A stretch of DNA of 64,000 bases, from NCBI GenBank assembly GCA_047967505.1, contig CM106541.1. One strand, 5' to 3'. Each line of letters starts with the position of its first letter. Positions within the stretch are counted from its first letter, which is position 1. Made by a program: the position numbers and the translations under genes. Positions 55,090 to 64,000 of the stretch are shown one piece after another. The stretch comes from Dipteris shenzhenensis. Lineage: Eukaryota; Polypodiophyta; Polypodiopsida; Gleicheniales. The notes beneath the pieces are model-generated. The model worked only from the letters and a program-made list of their open reading frames with translations, made no database searches and was not told where the DNA came from.

Positions 55090-55615
55090 GCTGCAAGACT
55101 GCATGCATCCTCTCAAGCTCTCCTGTAGCACTTTGATTACCATATGCTCATCCAAAATAGGGGATGGTAACTTCACTGGATAGCCATACAAAGGCTTCAC
55201 TTTGACGACCATATGTTAATCCAAAACAGTGGATGGTAACTCCACTGGATAGCCATACAAGGCTTCAAAAGAGGACATCCCAATAGGAGTGTCCTTGCTT
55301 AATTAGAATATAATTCTGCTAGACAAAGCCACATATCCCAAGGTTTTAGAGTTCCAAAACAAAAATGCCTCAAATACTTCTCAAGCCATCTATTTACCCT
55401 TTTAGTACGACAATTAGTCTGAGGATGGTAGGCGATGCTATGGATAGCTTTGTGCTGAATTGTATGAGCCTTCCAATGACACTAAGAAAAATAGAGGGCT
55501 GCTTGCTTGAGCCAACTCTCCAGAGCATAAAACTTATTAAAGGTTTACACAATGTGTAAAACAAATCTCACTCCATCTTATGCACACGAGTGTTCTTGAA
55601 GTAGACACTAGCATC
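55090..55615 (-). pseudogene. Ty3/gypsy integrase remnant
   Basis: Minus-strand translation gives SIAYHPQTNCRTKRVNRWLE (family S-T-A-Y-H-P-Q-T-D-G-Q-T-E-R-V-N; the catalytic Glu is K), WLCLAELYSN and SSFEALYGYPVELPSTVLD (family S-P-F-x-x-x-Y-G). The catalytic Asp blocks upstream are not readable. A 68-bp tandem duplication (55132-55268) repeats the F-E-A-L-Y-G-Y-P segment. Confidence 0.75.
55132..55268. repeat. 68/69-bp tandem duplication
   Basis: TTTGATTACCATATG...ATAGCCATACAAAGGCTTC (55132-55200) and TTTGACGACCATATG...ATAGCCATACAAGGCTTC (55201-55268), inside the integrase remnant. Confidence 0.85.
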
Positions 55616-55689
55616 TAGATGAATAGACAGCCATGTAGACAGCCAATAAAATATTTATATGCTCTCAAAAGAGATACAACCACATTTGG

Positions 55690-56345
55690 AATACCCTGCT
55701 CAAAGCATGCCAAATTGCTGCTCCACCACCTGCTGTTCACCTTCCATCAGGTGCGTGGCCGAACAATAGCCTTCAGTATCCTCCAAAAGGATCTCCAAGG
55801 TAGGACTGGATGCTGCTCCAAGAGGCCTGCATATGCTCTTTTCCCAGGTAGAGATGTTTGCATAGTCTCCTTCGGAAATGCCTCACGGTGTTGCTTGCCC
55901 TGGATGCAAGCCTAGCAGACCTCTGCACTGTCTACGACGTGTGGAAGTCCATCCACCAATTCAGCTTGCATCTCTGAGAGAGTCCCGTAGCTGACATGCC
56001 CAAACCTCTCATGCCACAACTTCGAATGCATGTATCCACGTGCCAATAATGCCCTGATTTTGTATAGCCCTTGTTGCTCTCTTCCTCATGCCATACCTTT
56101 CCCGTATCCTCAATCGGATTAGTACTATTCTATCATCATATTCAGCCTTCATCCTATTTTTTGCGATCTGGCTAACAGAAAGAAGGTTCTTGCAAAGATT
56201 AGGAACATAGAGAACATTTCTAAGTATATTTTCTTCACCTGAATCAGTGGTGAATGGAATGCTCCCAATCCCTTCTACTGAGCGATTCTTGCTGTCTCTA
56301 ACAGTAACCGGTGAATCCAGATGTGCAGGTTGTGGTACAGTTCTT
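55690..56345 (-). pseudogene. Copia protease-to-integrase remnant
   Basis: On the minus strand: KNRSVEGIGSIPFTTDSGEE, NVLYVPNLCKNLLSVSQIA (the copia V-L-Y-V-P-x-L-x-x-N-L-L-S-V-x-Q block), then in other frames W-H-E-R/R-G-H/L-G-like GAG-pre-integrase words (WHEE..., MRGLGMSATGLSQ) and later A-C-x-x-x-K-Q-like sequence. Stops and indels abound. The gag that should lie to the right is not seen; the chromovirus at 56572 may have displaced it. Confidence 0.75.
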
Positions 56346-56566
56346 GTTGTTGTCTGCAGTGTGCACGCAACAAGGGACTTCTAAACTGATGCCAAGAACA
56401 AATAGGGGCCTTTTAATAGGGCAAAAGCCCTTCAGATCCAGCTGACCAGATCCCTGCTACTGCCGACCATACCCACAGACTAGCCAGCCAGCCTCTCTAC
56501 TTGCTCTCCTGACCAGGCCAACGCTGCCACTCGCTTGACTATGCTGCCGACCACACCTGTACCTGC
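56346..56566. other. Unassigned GC-rich DNA
   Basis: Words such as ctgaccagatccctgctactgcc/gccgacca recall the copia 2 LTR repeats. No boundary could be set. Confidence 0.3.
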
Positions 56567-56571
56567 CGACC

Positions 56572-57089
56572 TGACACGTCCCCGCACTCCTGAAACCCCT
56601 GATCTGCAAAACAACCACACACAACATCAGATCTGAGCAGGCTGCTCACCACCCAACCGTGACATCTACGGGATGTGATCCCGAATCAGAAGATGTCCCC
56701 TCCGAGCCACGAGCTGAGCTACTGGCACGAACTCCCAATCAGATCCAAACCAGCCTGGTGTCCCATACCACCAGGTGGCGTTGTGAAGCCCCGGATCTGT
56801 CACTGGGCCTTGGGCTACGCTAAGATGCAGGCGCGCGTCCGCGACACAATCCAGGATCAGACCTAGCACCTGGGAACGAGACTTGCTCCCAACTGCACAC
56901 TGAGAACTGAACCCCTTGGGCCTCTTTTATAGACTCGGGCCCCGGCGCCAAAAATAGCGAAGACCTATAAATAGTTCGTACCCTTGCCACTCAACCCGAG
57001 AAGCCTGCCTAGCTCTAAGCCTCCCCAGGCTAACCTGAGCTAGTTCTGTGTACCCAGTACACGTCAGATACCAATCCGTGCACATGACA
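56572..57089 (-). repeat. Gypsy 2 3' LTR
   Basis: Plus-strand termini TGACACGTCC...GCACATGACA. Contains the TATA motif TATAAAAG (minus strand, 56924-56931). Confidence 0.94.
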
Positions 57090-57107
57090 TACTCCCCCTC
57101 CTCTAAG
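57090..57107 (-). promoter_or_regulatory. Gypsy 2 polypurine tract
   Basis: Minus strand CTTAGAGGAGGGGGAGTA, immediately before the LTR start TGTCATGTGC. It overlaps the pol stop codon (TAG at 57103-57105). Confidence 0.8.
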
Positions 57108-59229
57108 AACTCACTCCTGAGTTCACTAAGAAATCGGGAAATGTTCTTTGGAGGTTTTGTAATGTCTCCCATGTTGCATCCTCCTCAACACGATCCTTCC
57201 ACTTAATCTTGTATTCCGTGATAGTACGATTTCGAATCTGTCTTTCACGAAATTCAAGAATACACTCAGGTTCGTGAGGAATAAAAGTTAAATCCGTAAC
57301 TTCTATAATCTCATGAGGAGAAACAAGTTGATCATCTGCACCCAAGACTTCTTTCAGTCTACTGACATGAAAGACTGGATGTACTTTAACATCAGGAGGC
57401 AATTCTAGTCGATATGCAACTGGTCCAATTCTTTTTATGACCTTGAATGGGCCACAGTATCTGGGGGATAATTTCGGAACCAAACCAGTACTGAGGCTCT
57501 TGGATTCCTTAGGAATTCGCAAATATACCATCGTTTCTTCAGAGAATTCTCTGGGTGAACGATGTCTATTAGCATAAAATCTGTCCCGATCTTGGGCACT
57601 TCTAATAGACTCCTTGGCAAACTGCAACATTTCCTGCATGTCTTGCAAGAAGTTCTTAGCAGCATCATTTTGAATCCCTTTTAATCCTACCATAACTGGT
57701 GACTTAGGTTGAAACCCGTACATAAGCATAAAAGGACTATAACATGTACTAGAATGCTTTGCACTGTTGTAAGCAAATTCAATCATGGGTAGATAATCTT
57801 CCCATGAACACTGTCTCTTAGATACATATGCCCGAAGCATGTCTTCAACCAACTGGTTGACCTTTTCTGTACTGCCATCAGATTGTGCATGATCCAAGGA
57901 ACTCATACTTAGAGTAGTTTCCAACTTCTCAAATACAAGTGTCCAAAAGTTACTTGTAAACTTTGAGTCCCTATCACTGACTATGTCAGATGGCAAACCA
58001 TACAGCTTGAACAAGTGGTCCACAAACTCGTGAGCCAACTGAACAGCTGAAATAGTTGTTCTTGTAGGTAAGAATCTAGCCATTTTTGTCAAACGGTCGA
58101 CTATGACCCAAATAGAGTCATGACCCTTGCACGTTCGAGGCAAACCAGTAATAAAATCCATGGAAATGCTTTCCCATTTATTACCTGGAATCTGTAAAGG
58201 CTGTAATAAGCCCGCGCTTCTAAGGCGTTCTGCCTTAGTAACTTGACAAACCCGGCAACCTACTACATAGTTTTCTATAAATGCACGCATCTTAGGCCAA
58301 TAAAAGGTATGCTTCACAAGAGACAGAGTCCTATGTATACCTGGATGTCCCGCACTAGGAGCATCATGACACTCCCAGAGAATCTTGGATTTAAGGTCCA
58401 GAACATCAGGCATACAAATCTTTTCATTCCGGAACAGCAAGCCGTTCCTAATCATCCACAGACCTCCTGCCGCCTGTATCCTAGGTGGCACAATCCCTGA
58501 GTCCTGGTCAACCATGGAATTCCCATCCTGGACTCTCTGCCAATAAGAACTGAAATGACTATCAGTCGCGTACAGCCCTCTCAAGGATTGAAATAGGTCT
58601 GAGGATATTTCCGTAAATGACAATGCATTTACAAACTTAACCCGACTTAAGGCATCCGCCACACTATTCAACGAATCCTTACGATAACGTATTTCGAAAT
58701 CAAAGTCCTGCATTAGCTCTGTCCATCTAGCTTTCCTTCCTCTCAATTCTGAGCCATCACACACATACTTAATTGACTGGTGATCAGTCAATACAAGGAA
58801 CTTTGAACCATACAAGTAGTGTCTCCAAACCTTGAGAGCATACACTACAGCATAAAGTTCCTTCTCAAGTGTGGGCCAATGATACTGAGTGTCGTCTAGC
58901 TTCTTACTCTCGAAAGCTGCAGGTCTGCCTTCTTGGAATAGAGCTGCCCCAATCGCATAATCACTCGCATCGGCCTCTAAAACATAAGGCCGGGTAGGAT
59001 CGGGTAATGCAAGAACGGGTGCTTCCTTGATAGAAAACTTCAAGGTTTCAAAAGCCTTGTTCATTGCATCATTCCAAGAGATCGGCTGGATAGACCTGCG
59101 TCCACGACCTTTCAATATGTTGGTCAGGGGTGCCATGATATGTGAATAATCACGCACAAACTTCCGAAGAAATACCGTAAATCTTAGGAAAGAACGAAGT
59201 TGTTTCACAGTCTGAGGAATAGGCCATTC
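57103..59229 (-). pseudogene. Gypsy 2 RT end, RNase H, integrase, chromodomain
   Basis: Same frame as the upstream segment, separated only by the stop at 59230. It opens EWPIPQTVKQLRSFLRF (RT thumb). RNase H: VLEADASDYAIGAALF, LEKELYAVVYALKVW, LTDHQSIKYV, SVADALSR. Integrase: HDAPSAGHPGIHRT...CRVC zinc site, SMDFITGLPRT, VSDRDSKFTS and SDGSTEKVNQL (D, D, E). Chromodomain near 57130-57260: PECILEFRERQIRN and YKIKWKDRVEEDATWE, well kept, with the aromatic residues of a real chromodomain. The last codon lies inside the purine tract. Confidence 0.93.
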
Positions 59230-61424
59230 TTAAACCTTCTGGATACGATCCAGATCAATGCTAATACCTTCAGAAGAAATCTTGTGTCCTAAGTAAATGA
59301 TCTCCTTCATAAAGAAGTCACATTTACTCATCTTGGCATAAAGCTTATGCTGTCTTAGAACAACTAAGACAACCCGGAGGTGTCTTATGTGTTCCTCAAG
59401 CGTTTTACTATATACCAAGATGTCATCTAAGAACACTACAACAAATTTGCCCAGAAAATCCCTGAACAAATCGTTCATCATCTGCTGAAAAGTAGCAGGA
59501 GCATTGGTCAAACCAAAAGGTAACACGAGGAACTCGTAATGACCATATCTAGTCCGGAATGCGGTCCTATCTATGTGTTTAGCATAGATACGGATTTGGT
59601 GATAACCCGTACGCAAATCAATCTTAGTGAAATACTTCGCTCCGGCCAAACGGTCTATCAAATCATCGGAACGAGGTAAAGGATAGCGGTTCTTAATTGT
59701 AACTTTATTTAATCGTTTATAATCTATACACATTCTCCAGGAAGAATCTTTTTTCTTTCTTAAGAGGACAGGTGCACCCCAAGGTGATTTACTTGGGCGG
59801 ATATAGCCCATATTCAGGTAATCCTGAAGCTGGATAGCTAACTCATCCTCCTCTACCTGGCTCATCCTATAAGGTGGTACACTGATAGGTTGAGCCCCTG
59901 GGACTAAGTCTATGCGATGATCTACTGCCCGTTCTGGAGGTAAACCTTCCGGCAGTTGAGCTGGGAATACGTCCTTAAAATTATCTAACAACATTCTCAA
60001 TTCACGGTGTTCAAACACACTTAATTCATTTTTGTTAACTACCGAAACAACAAATGAAGAAAGTGGAATCAAAACACACTGATAGACATCATAATGAGAA
60101 TTGTTTAATATATTCCGAAGCTGCATCGCAGATACAATAGGCCCCTGAGAAGGGGGAATTTTATCACACTGAATACAAAATTGGGTGTCCTTATCTACAA
60201 AAGAAAGCGTATGCTCCGTCCATCCGATCTGAATATTGTGGGTTTTAAACCACTCTATCCCGATCAACAAGTCTACATGCTCCAGATGCATAACATAACA
60301 TGTAAGAGCTCCCGTGTAGGCCTGAATCCGGATAGGAAGCGCTTCAACCTTGCGATCCCAAAACTGCTTCCCAGCTGGAAGCTGCACCTCATAGGTGTGG
60401 TCGCTAGGTACTGTGGACAGCCCCATCTTCTGCACAAATTTGTAATTAACAAAATTGTGAGAGCTGCCCGGATCAAAGAGAATGTGAACCTGTTGGTCCC
60501 TAACTTCTCCATAAACTCGGAAAAGATCATGGGAACCAAACAACGAAGTATTAAAGGTACAATTACAAGAAAGGGGGCAGGTAATGACATTTACTGAAAT
60601 ACCTGTCATCGTGACTTGGTTGGCTCCCTTGGCTGCGGTACGTGGACCCGCCTGGAGCTTCGGTCCTAGCACCAACTTTTGGTTCTTCCGCTTAGGACAC
60701 TCATCCTTTGTGTGGCCCCGCTCCTCGCAATAGAAACATCGGCCTTCTTTCTTGAGCCTGAGAGTGCGAAAGAAACGGGCTTTACCATTCTTTGCTGGAG
60801 TTAAGCCTTTCCTGGAGGCGTTGTCCGTAGACTTCGTCTCCGCAATACCAGTCGTATGTTGAAAGAACTTGCGTTTGTTCTTTCCACTCGTATCGGTAAC
60901 TGTGGTTGCCTTGGTACCGGCCATGGTATCATCATATATGCGTGCATATGTCATGGCCTCCTGCAACGTTGTGCACTTGTTCTTTATCTGCAACTTATAG
61001 GAGTCTGGCAAACCATCCACGAAGAAACCTAACAAGGTTACTGGATCCATTTTGGTGGCCCTGGTTTGCAGATCCCTAAATCTTTGAAGATAAACTTCAA
61101 AGGTCAAGTTCAATTTTGACATATCGAGGGCTTTGAGCTTGCCAACGATATCATAGTCATCCTCCTTCTTCAGGAACTCCTTCCTGAAGATGCCCTCAAA
61201 ATCTGTCCAAGTATCAGGCTTAGGCTGGAGTTCTTTCCACCATAGCAAGGCTTTACCTGACATAAACCCTGCTGCAAGCTGAATCTTTTTCTCATCTGGA
61301 TAGGGGTGGAATTGGAAGTGTACCTGCCACTTTCGTCATAGAGACCCTGATCCTCCTCTCCCACAGGAGTGTAATCCAAGTCCTGCTCTCCCATGGTGAA
61401 CTCGGGATTTTGAGCATCAGACAT
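59230..61424 (-). pseudogene. Gypsy 2 gag, protease and RT
   Basis: Start chosen at ATG 61424 (MSDAQNPEFTMGEQDLDYTP). A one-base deletion near 61308-61316 shifts the frame before the gag core ([46 protein letters not shown]). Zinc knuckle [14 protein letters not shown] (about 60700-60740). Protease [14 protein letters not shown] with Pro (CCG at 60470-60472) where Ser/Thr is usual. [62 protein letters not shown] with both Asp intact. It ends in a TAA that a single C-to-T change of CAA would produce. Confidence 0.93.
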
Positions 61425-62527
61425 GGCTGAGATCTGATTTGAATACAAACTGAGAGAAATAACTGACTGCAACAAAGCATAGAGGAGGATGGAGCAGAAG
61501 AAAACCGTCCCGAAAGATGCAGACGGAAGGAGATGCTGGAATCTGGCGAATCGGAAGCCCGCGAGTCCTGAGGCCTCCCCGAATCCCCAACGCGGATGCA
61601 CGTGCTGCTGGAGTAGCTGTACGGTTTGCTGACGCAGGCCGTACAAAGGCTGACGGAGGCCGTACAGTGCTGACGTAACTGTACGGCGTCCGTACAGTTC
61701 TGCAGGTACAGGCGCAGTCGCAAATTGATGCAGCAGCAGGTACAGGGGCTGGCGAAAACAGTCCGTACAGGCTGTACGGCTGCTGCAGGGCCTTCGAAGG
61801 CTGCGCAGGCTGACGCAAGCAGGGGCAGATGCAGGAGACTGCACGAGGCAGTGCGATGCTGACGCAGGCAAGGTACGGACGAGGCTGACTGGCTGGCGCA
61901 GTAATCGAGGTGAAGGCTCGAAGTTTGAGGCTGCTTGTGGGTAGGCTAGCACCCTGCCCTCACCTATATAGGGTGCAGGGCTGCCTTATTTGGAAGCTAG
62001 GCTTCCAAAAAAGGCTGAGCCCCCCTCCAGCTTTGGAGGGGTGCTTTTTCGAAAAAAGCACCTGAGCCCCTCCAGCTTTGGAGGGGTGCTTTTTTCAGAA
62101 AAAAACACCTTCCTCCTGCGTAGGCTGCACGCAGCCCTAGGCGCAGGCTGTTCGCAGCCTGTTGCGCAGGCTGTGGACAGCCTATTGCGCTGGCTGTGGA
62201 CAGCCTATTACACAGGCTGTCCCGCCTCTACTGCCTCGCCTACTGCGCCCCTTCCTAAGCTCCGCATCCCTTCGTCCCTTGCAGTCTTTTTCCTGCACAT
62301 CGCTCCTTCTTTTCTGCTCTCTTTCTCCTCCCTCTAAACTTCTCTCCGTAGCCTTCAGAAATTTCGATTCTATCTCACTCCTCTTCTTCTTCCTTTTCCA
62401 GATATCTCTTCACCCCTTCTACCCCAGGTAGTCAGCAAAAACGCAGCAGGAAATCTCGAATTTTAGGGCATACCTGGAAGAGAAATCCGTCAAAATTCTC
62501 GCATCAGAAGTTCCTACCTCAGGAGTT
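61425..62527 (-). repeat. Gypsy 2 leader with palindromic repeat arrays
   Basis: Non-coding 1.1 kb between primer site and gag. Three arrays: CTGTACGG and its inverse CCGTACAG, at least seven sites between 61618 and 61779; two 47-bp units at 62016-62062 and 62063-62109, each with hairpins CCCTCCAGCTTTGGAGGG and GGTGCTTTTTTCGAAAAAAGC (approximate); and three 23-bp units at 62141-62209, each an A/CGGCTG...CAGCCT palindrome. Such structures are candidates for promoter, packaging or dimerisation signals. Confidence 0.85.
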
Positions 62528-62528
62528 G

Positions 62529-62540
62529 GCTCTGATACCA
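62529..62540 (-). promoter_or_regulatory. Primer binding site (tRNA-iMet)
   Basis: Minus strand TGGTATCAGAGC, two bases inside the 5' LTR end. Confidence 0.9.
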
Positions 62541-62542
62541 AC

Positions 62543-63063
62543 TGACACGTCCCCGCACTCCTGAAACCCCTGATCTGCAAAACAACCACACACAACATCA
62601 GATCTGAGCACCTGCTCACCACCCAACCGTGACATCTACGGGATGTGATCCTGAATCAGAAGATGTCCCCTCCGAGCCACGAGCTGAGCTACTGGCACGA
62701 ACTCCCAATCAGATCCAAACCAGCCTGGAGTCCCGTACCACCAGGTGGCGCTGTGAAGCCCCGGATCTGTCACTGGGCCTTGGGCTACGCTAAGATGCAG
62801 GCGCGCGTCCGCGACACAATCCAGGATCAGACCTAGCACCTGGGAACGAGACTTGCTCCCAACTGCACACTGAGAACTGAACCCCCTGGGCCTCTTTTAT
62901 AGACTCGGGCCCCGGCGCCAAAAATAGCGAAGACCTATAAATAGTTCGTACCCTTGCCACTCAACCCGAGAATCAAGCCTGCCTAGCTCTAAGCCTCCCC
63001 AGGCTAACCTGAGCTAGTTCTGTGTACCCAGTACACGTCAGATACCAATCCGTGCACATGACA
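62543..63063 (-). repeat. Gypsy 2 5' LTR
   Basis: 521 bp, partner of 56572-57089. TATA motif TATAAAAG at 62894-62901 on the minus strand. Confidence 0.94.
62894..62901 (-). promoter_or_regulatory. Gypsy 2 LTR TATA box
   Basis: TATAAAAG followed by AGGCCC on the minus strand. It lies about 350 bp before the primer-site end, in the presumed U3. Confidence 0.6.
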
Positions 63064-63068
63064 CGACC

Positions 63069-63600
63069 TGACTGGTTCATTCCAGGGCCTATATCTCGTC
63101 CTTATGGGCACATATTGCTGGGCTATATCCTGTCATCGCCTTACATGCTGGCCATACTGCCAGCCATACAGCTGCCCACATGGCAGCCCTCTGCTTACTG
63201 CATTCCTCTCTCAGTCCAGCCCCCATGGCTTCTTATACTCAGCTCTCTCTCATCCCCCGTCTACCTACAGGTCATCCTCCTTCATGTCCTCCTCATTTGG
63301 GGGCTCACAGTGGGGAGGTGACTGCTAAATCCCAACAAAACTGCCCATAAATTTTGCATCTCTCTATATATATCTAGATGAATCCAGCAACATGCCCAAA
63401 CTCATCCCCGGAAAACCCCACACACAGTGCAGTTTCAACCTCATGACAGTCACTCACAAGATTGAAAAGCATAAACTCCATTATACATAGCCAGGACTAG
63501 GTACTATGGCATCCCCAATGATGTCATCAGCGCACAAAGGAGGGTGTAGACCATAGTATAAACATATGCTCTCGCATACATATACAGGGCCTGGAATCGA
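63069..63600. other. Unassigned DNA right of gypsy 2
   Basis: C/T-rich at first (63069-63320), with a stretch (cctcctcatttgggggctcacag) that resembles 12475-12500. No gene supported. It is the continuation of the DNA into which gypsy 2 inserted. Confidence 0.3.
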
Positions 63601-64000
63601 CAAAACTATGTGTTGGCTCCATCATGAATTATCTGATATAACTCAACCTGAGTATCCCAAAAGAGCTCTTCCTCATAAGCAGTTTCATTACCATCTCCCT
63701 TTCTGTCCTGGACACAGCAGACGGGTCTTTTGAACAAGATATTTTACATGTCACATGCTGTATGTGAACTACTATCAATGGCAGCAAATGATTCCAGAGA
63801 AAATTCAGTATCAACAGAGCAAACAGGTGCCCCGTCATTATCACAAAACAACCACCAGGATTGAAGACACAGTTCTCATCCTTACCCTCATCCTCCTTAG
63901 GCACTCCATCGTCACACTCATGGAATGGGCACTCCCTGGCACACTTGACTGTCATCATAGAGGCAACGCCCAAGATTGACGACATAGTTCTCATCCTTAA
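63601..64000 (-). other. Possible exon remnants at window edge
   Basis: Two minus-strand frames have gene-like composition: CDNDGAPVCSVDTEFSLESF followed by A-A-I-D-S-S-S-H-T-A-C-D-M and a stop, and DRKGDGNETAYEEELFWDT followed by Q-V-E-L-Y-Q-I-I-H-D-G-A-N-T and a stop. A K-D-E-N-x-V-x-N-x-G-x-C word occurs twice about 110 bp apart (63859-63900 and 63965-64000) in different frames. I do not recognise the family, and no convincing splice sites join the parts. It could be a host gene running off the edge or an unknown repeat. Confidence 0.25.

Larger units (their letters stand above)
56572..63063 (-). mobile_element. Gypsy element 2 (chromovirus, near-intact)
   Basis: 6.5 kb on the minus strand. 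LTRs at 56572-57089 (518 bp) and 62543-63063 (521 bp), target duplication cgacc at 56567-56571 and 63064-63068. Primer site at 62529-62540 and purine tract at 57090-57107. One long gag-pol frame with all domains in gypsy order and a C-terminal chromodomain. Defects seen are a one-base frame break in gag (about 61310), one nonsense codon in RT (59230-59232) and D-P-G at the protease site. LTRs differ at about six sites plus two small indels (about 1.2 %). The 1.1-kb leader is full of palindromic repeats. Confidence 0.94.

Noticed and set aside
1-64000. CRISPR arrays, rRNA, tRNA genes or bacterial-type operons
   Set aside because: None seen. The short repeats are microsatellites or transposon repeats, and tRNA-like strings are primer binding sites only.

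Overview
This window looks like a stretch of a large, transposon-filled land-plant nuclear genome. The evidence is the mix of Ty1/copia and Ty3/gypsy (chromovirus) LTR retrotransposons primed by initiator tRNA-Met, L1-type LINEs with a plant zf-RVT tail, long CT/GA/CA microsatellites, a 100-base scaffold gap and almost no host coding sequence. The species cannot be fixed from sequence alone. A fern or other big-genome non-flowering plant is a guess. Only one short host exon is credible: a minus-strand exon at 16705-16823 that resembles the exosome cofactor MPP6. A weaker candidate lies at the right edge.

Layout. 1-5356: old debris, with a minus-strand gypsy RT remnant, a plus-strand LTR plus primer site and a protease remnant, and long GA and C/CT tracts. 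5357-7860: a gag-only (non-autonomous) copia-like element on the minus strand. 7867-11065: LINE family B copy 1, lying between two CT arrays. 11066-12071: LINE 3' ends, a diverged tandem repeat and the assembly gap. 12072-15943: GC-rich LTR-like DNA and an L1-type LINE (family A). 15929-17990: a microsatellite hairpin, the MPP6-like exon and a LINE endonuclease remnant. 18794-22063: two further 5'-truncated family-B LINEs placed head to tail, each starting in a CT array and ending in one. 22080-23709: an LTR/primer-site remnant and unassigned DNA.

23710-54850 is one nest, four levels deep. A family-B LINE (45803-47636, resuming at 54716) was hit by a full-length family-A LINE on the minus strand (23720-45792, 10-bp target duplication accagacact). 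That LINE was hit by a copia element (30284-43790, 252-bp LTRs, duplication aagtc), whose gag was hit by a gypsy chromovirus (32258-41015, 1.6-kb LTRs, duplication ctctt). The family-A LINE also took a second family-B LINE (27138-28992). The outer family-B LINE also took a second copia element (47637-54715, duplication ccccc). LTR divergence by eye falls in the order nesting predicts: copia about 2.4 %, the gypsy inside it about 0.75 %.

54850-64000: minus-strand gypsy integrase and copia remnants, then a nearly intact minus-strand chromovirus (56572-63063, duplication cgacc) with a repeat-rich palindromic leader and one nonsense codon in its polyprotein, then an unassigned right edge.

The elements do not form a pathway. 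They are self-replicating units that use each other as targets. Most carry visible lesions: lost or altered catalytic residues, deletions, stops and frameshifts. The most interesting pattern is that family-B LINE copies begin and end in CT microsatellites, which suggests a LINE that seeds itself into such repeats.
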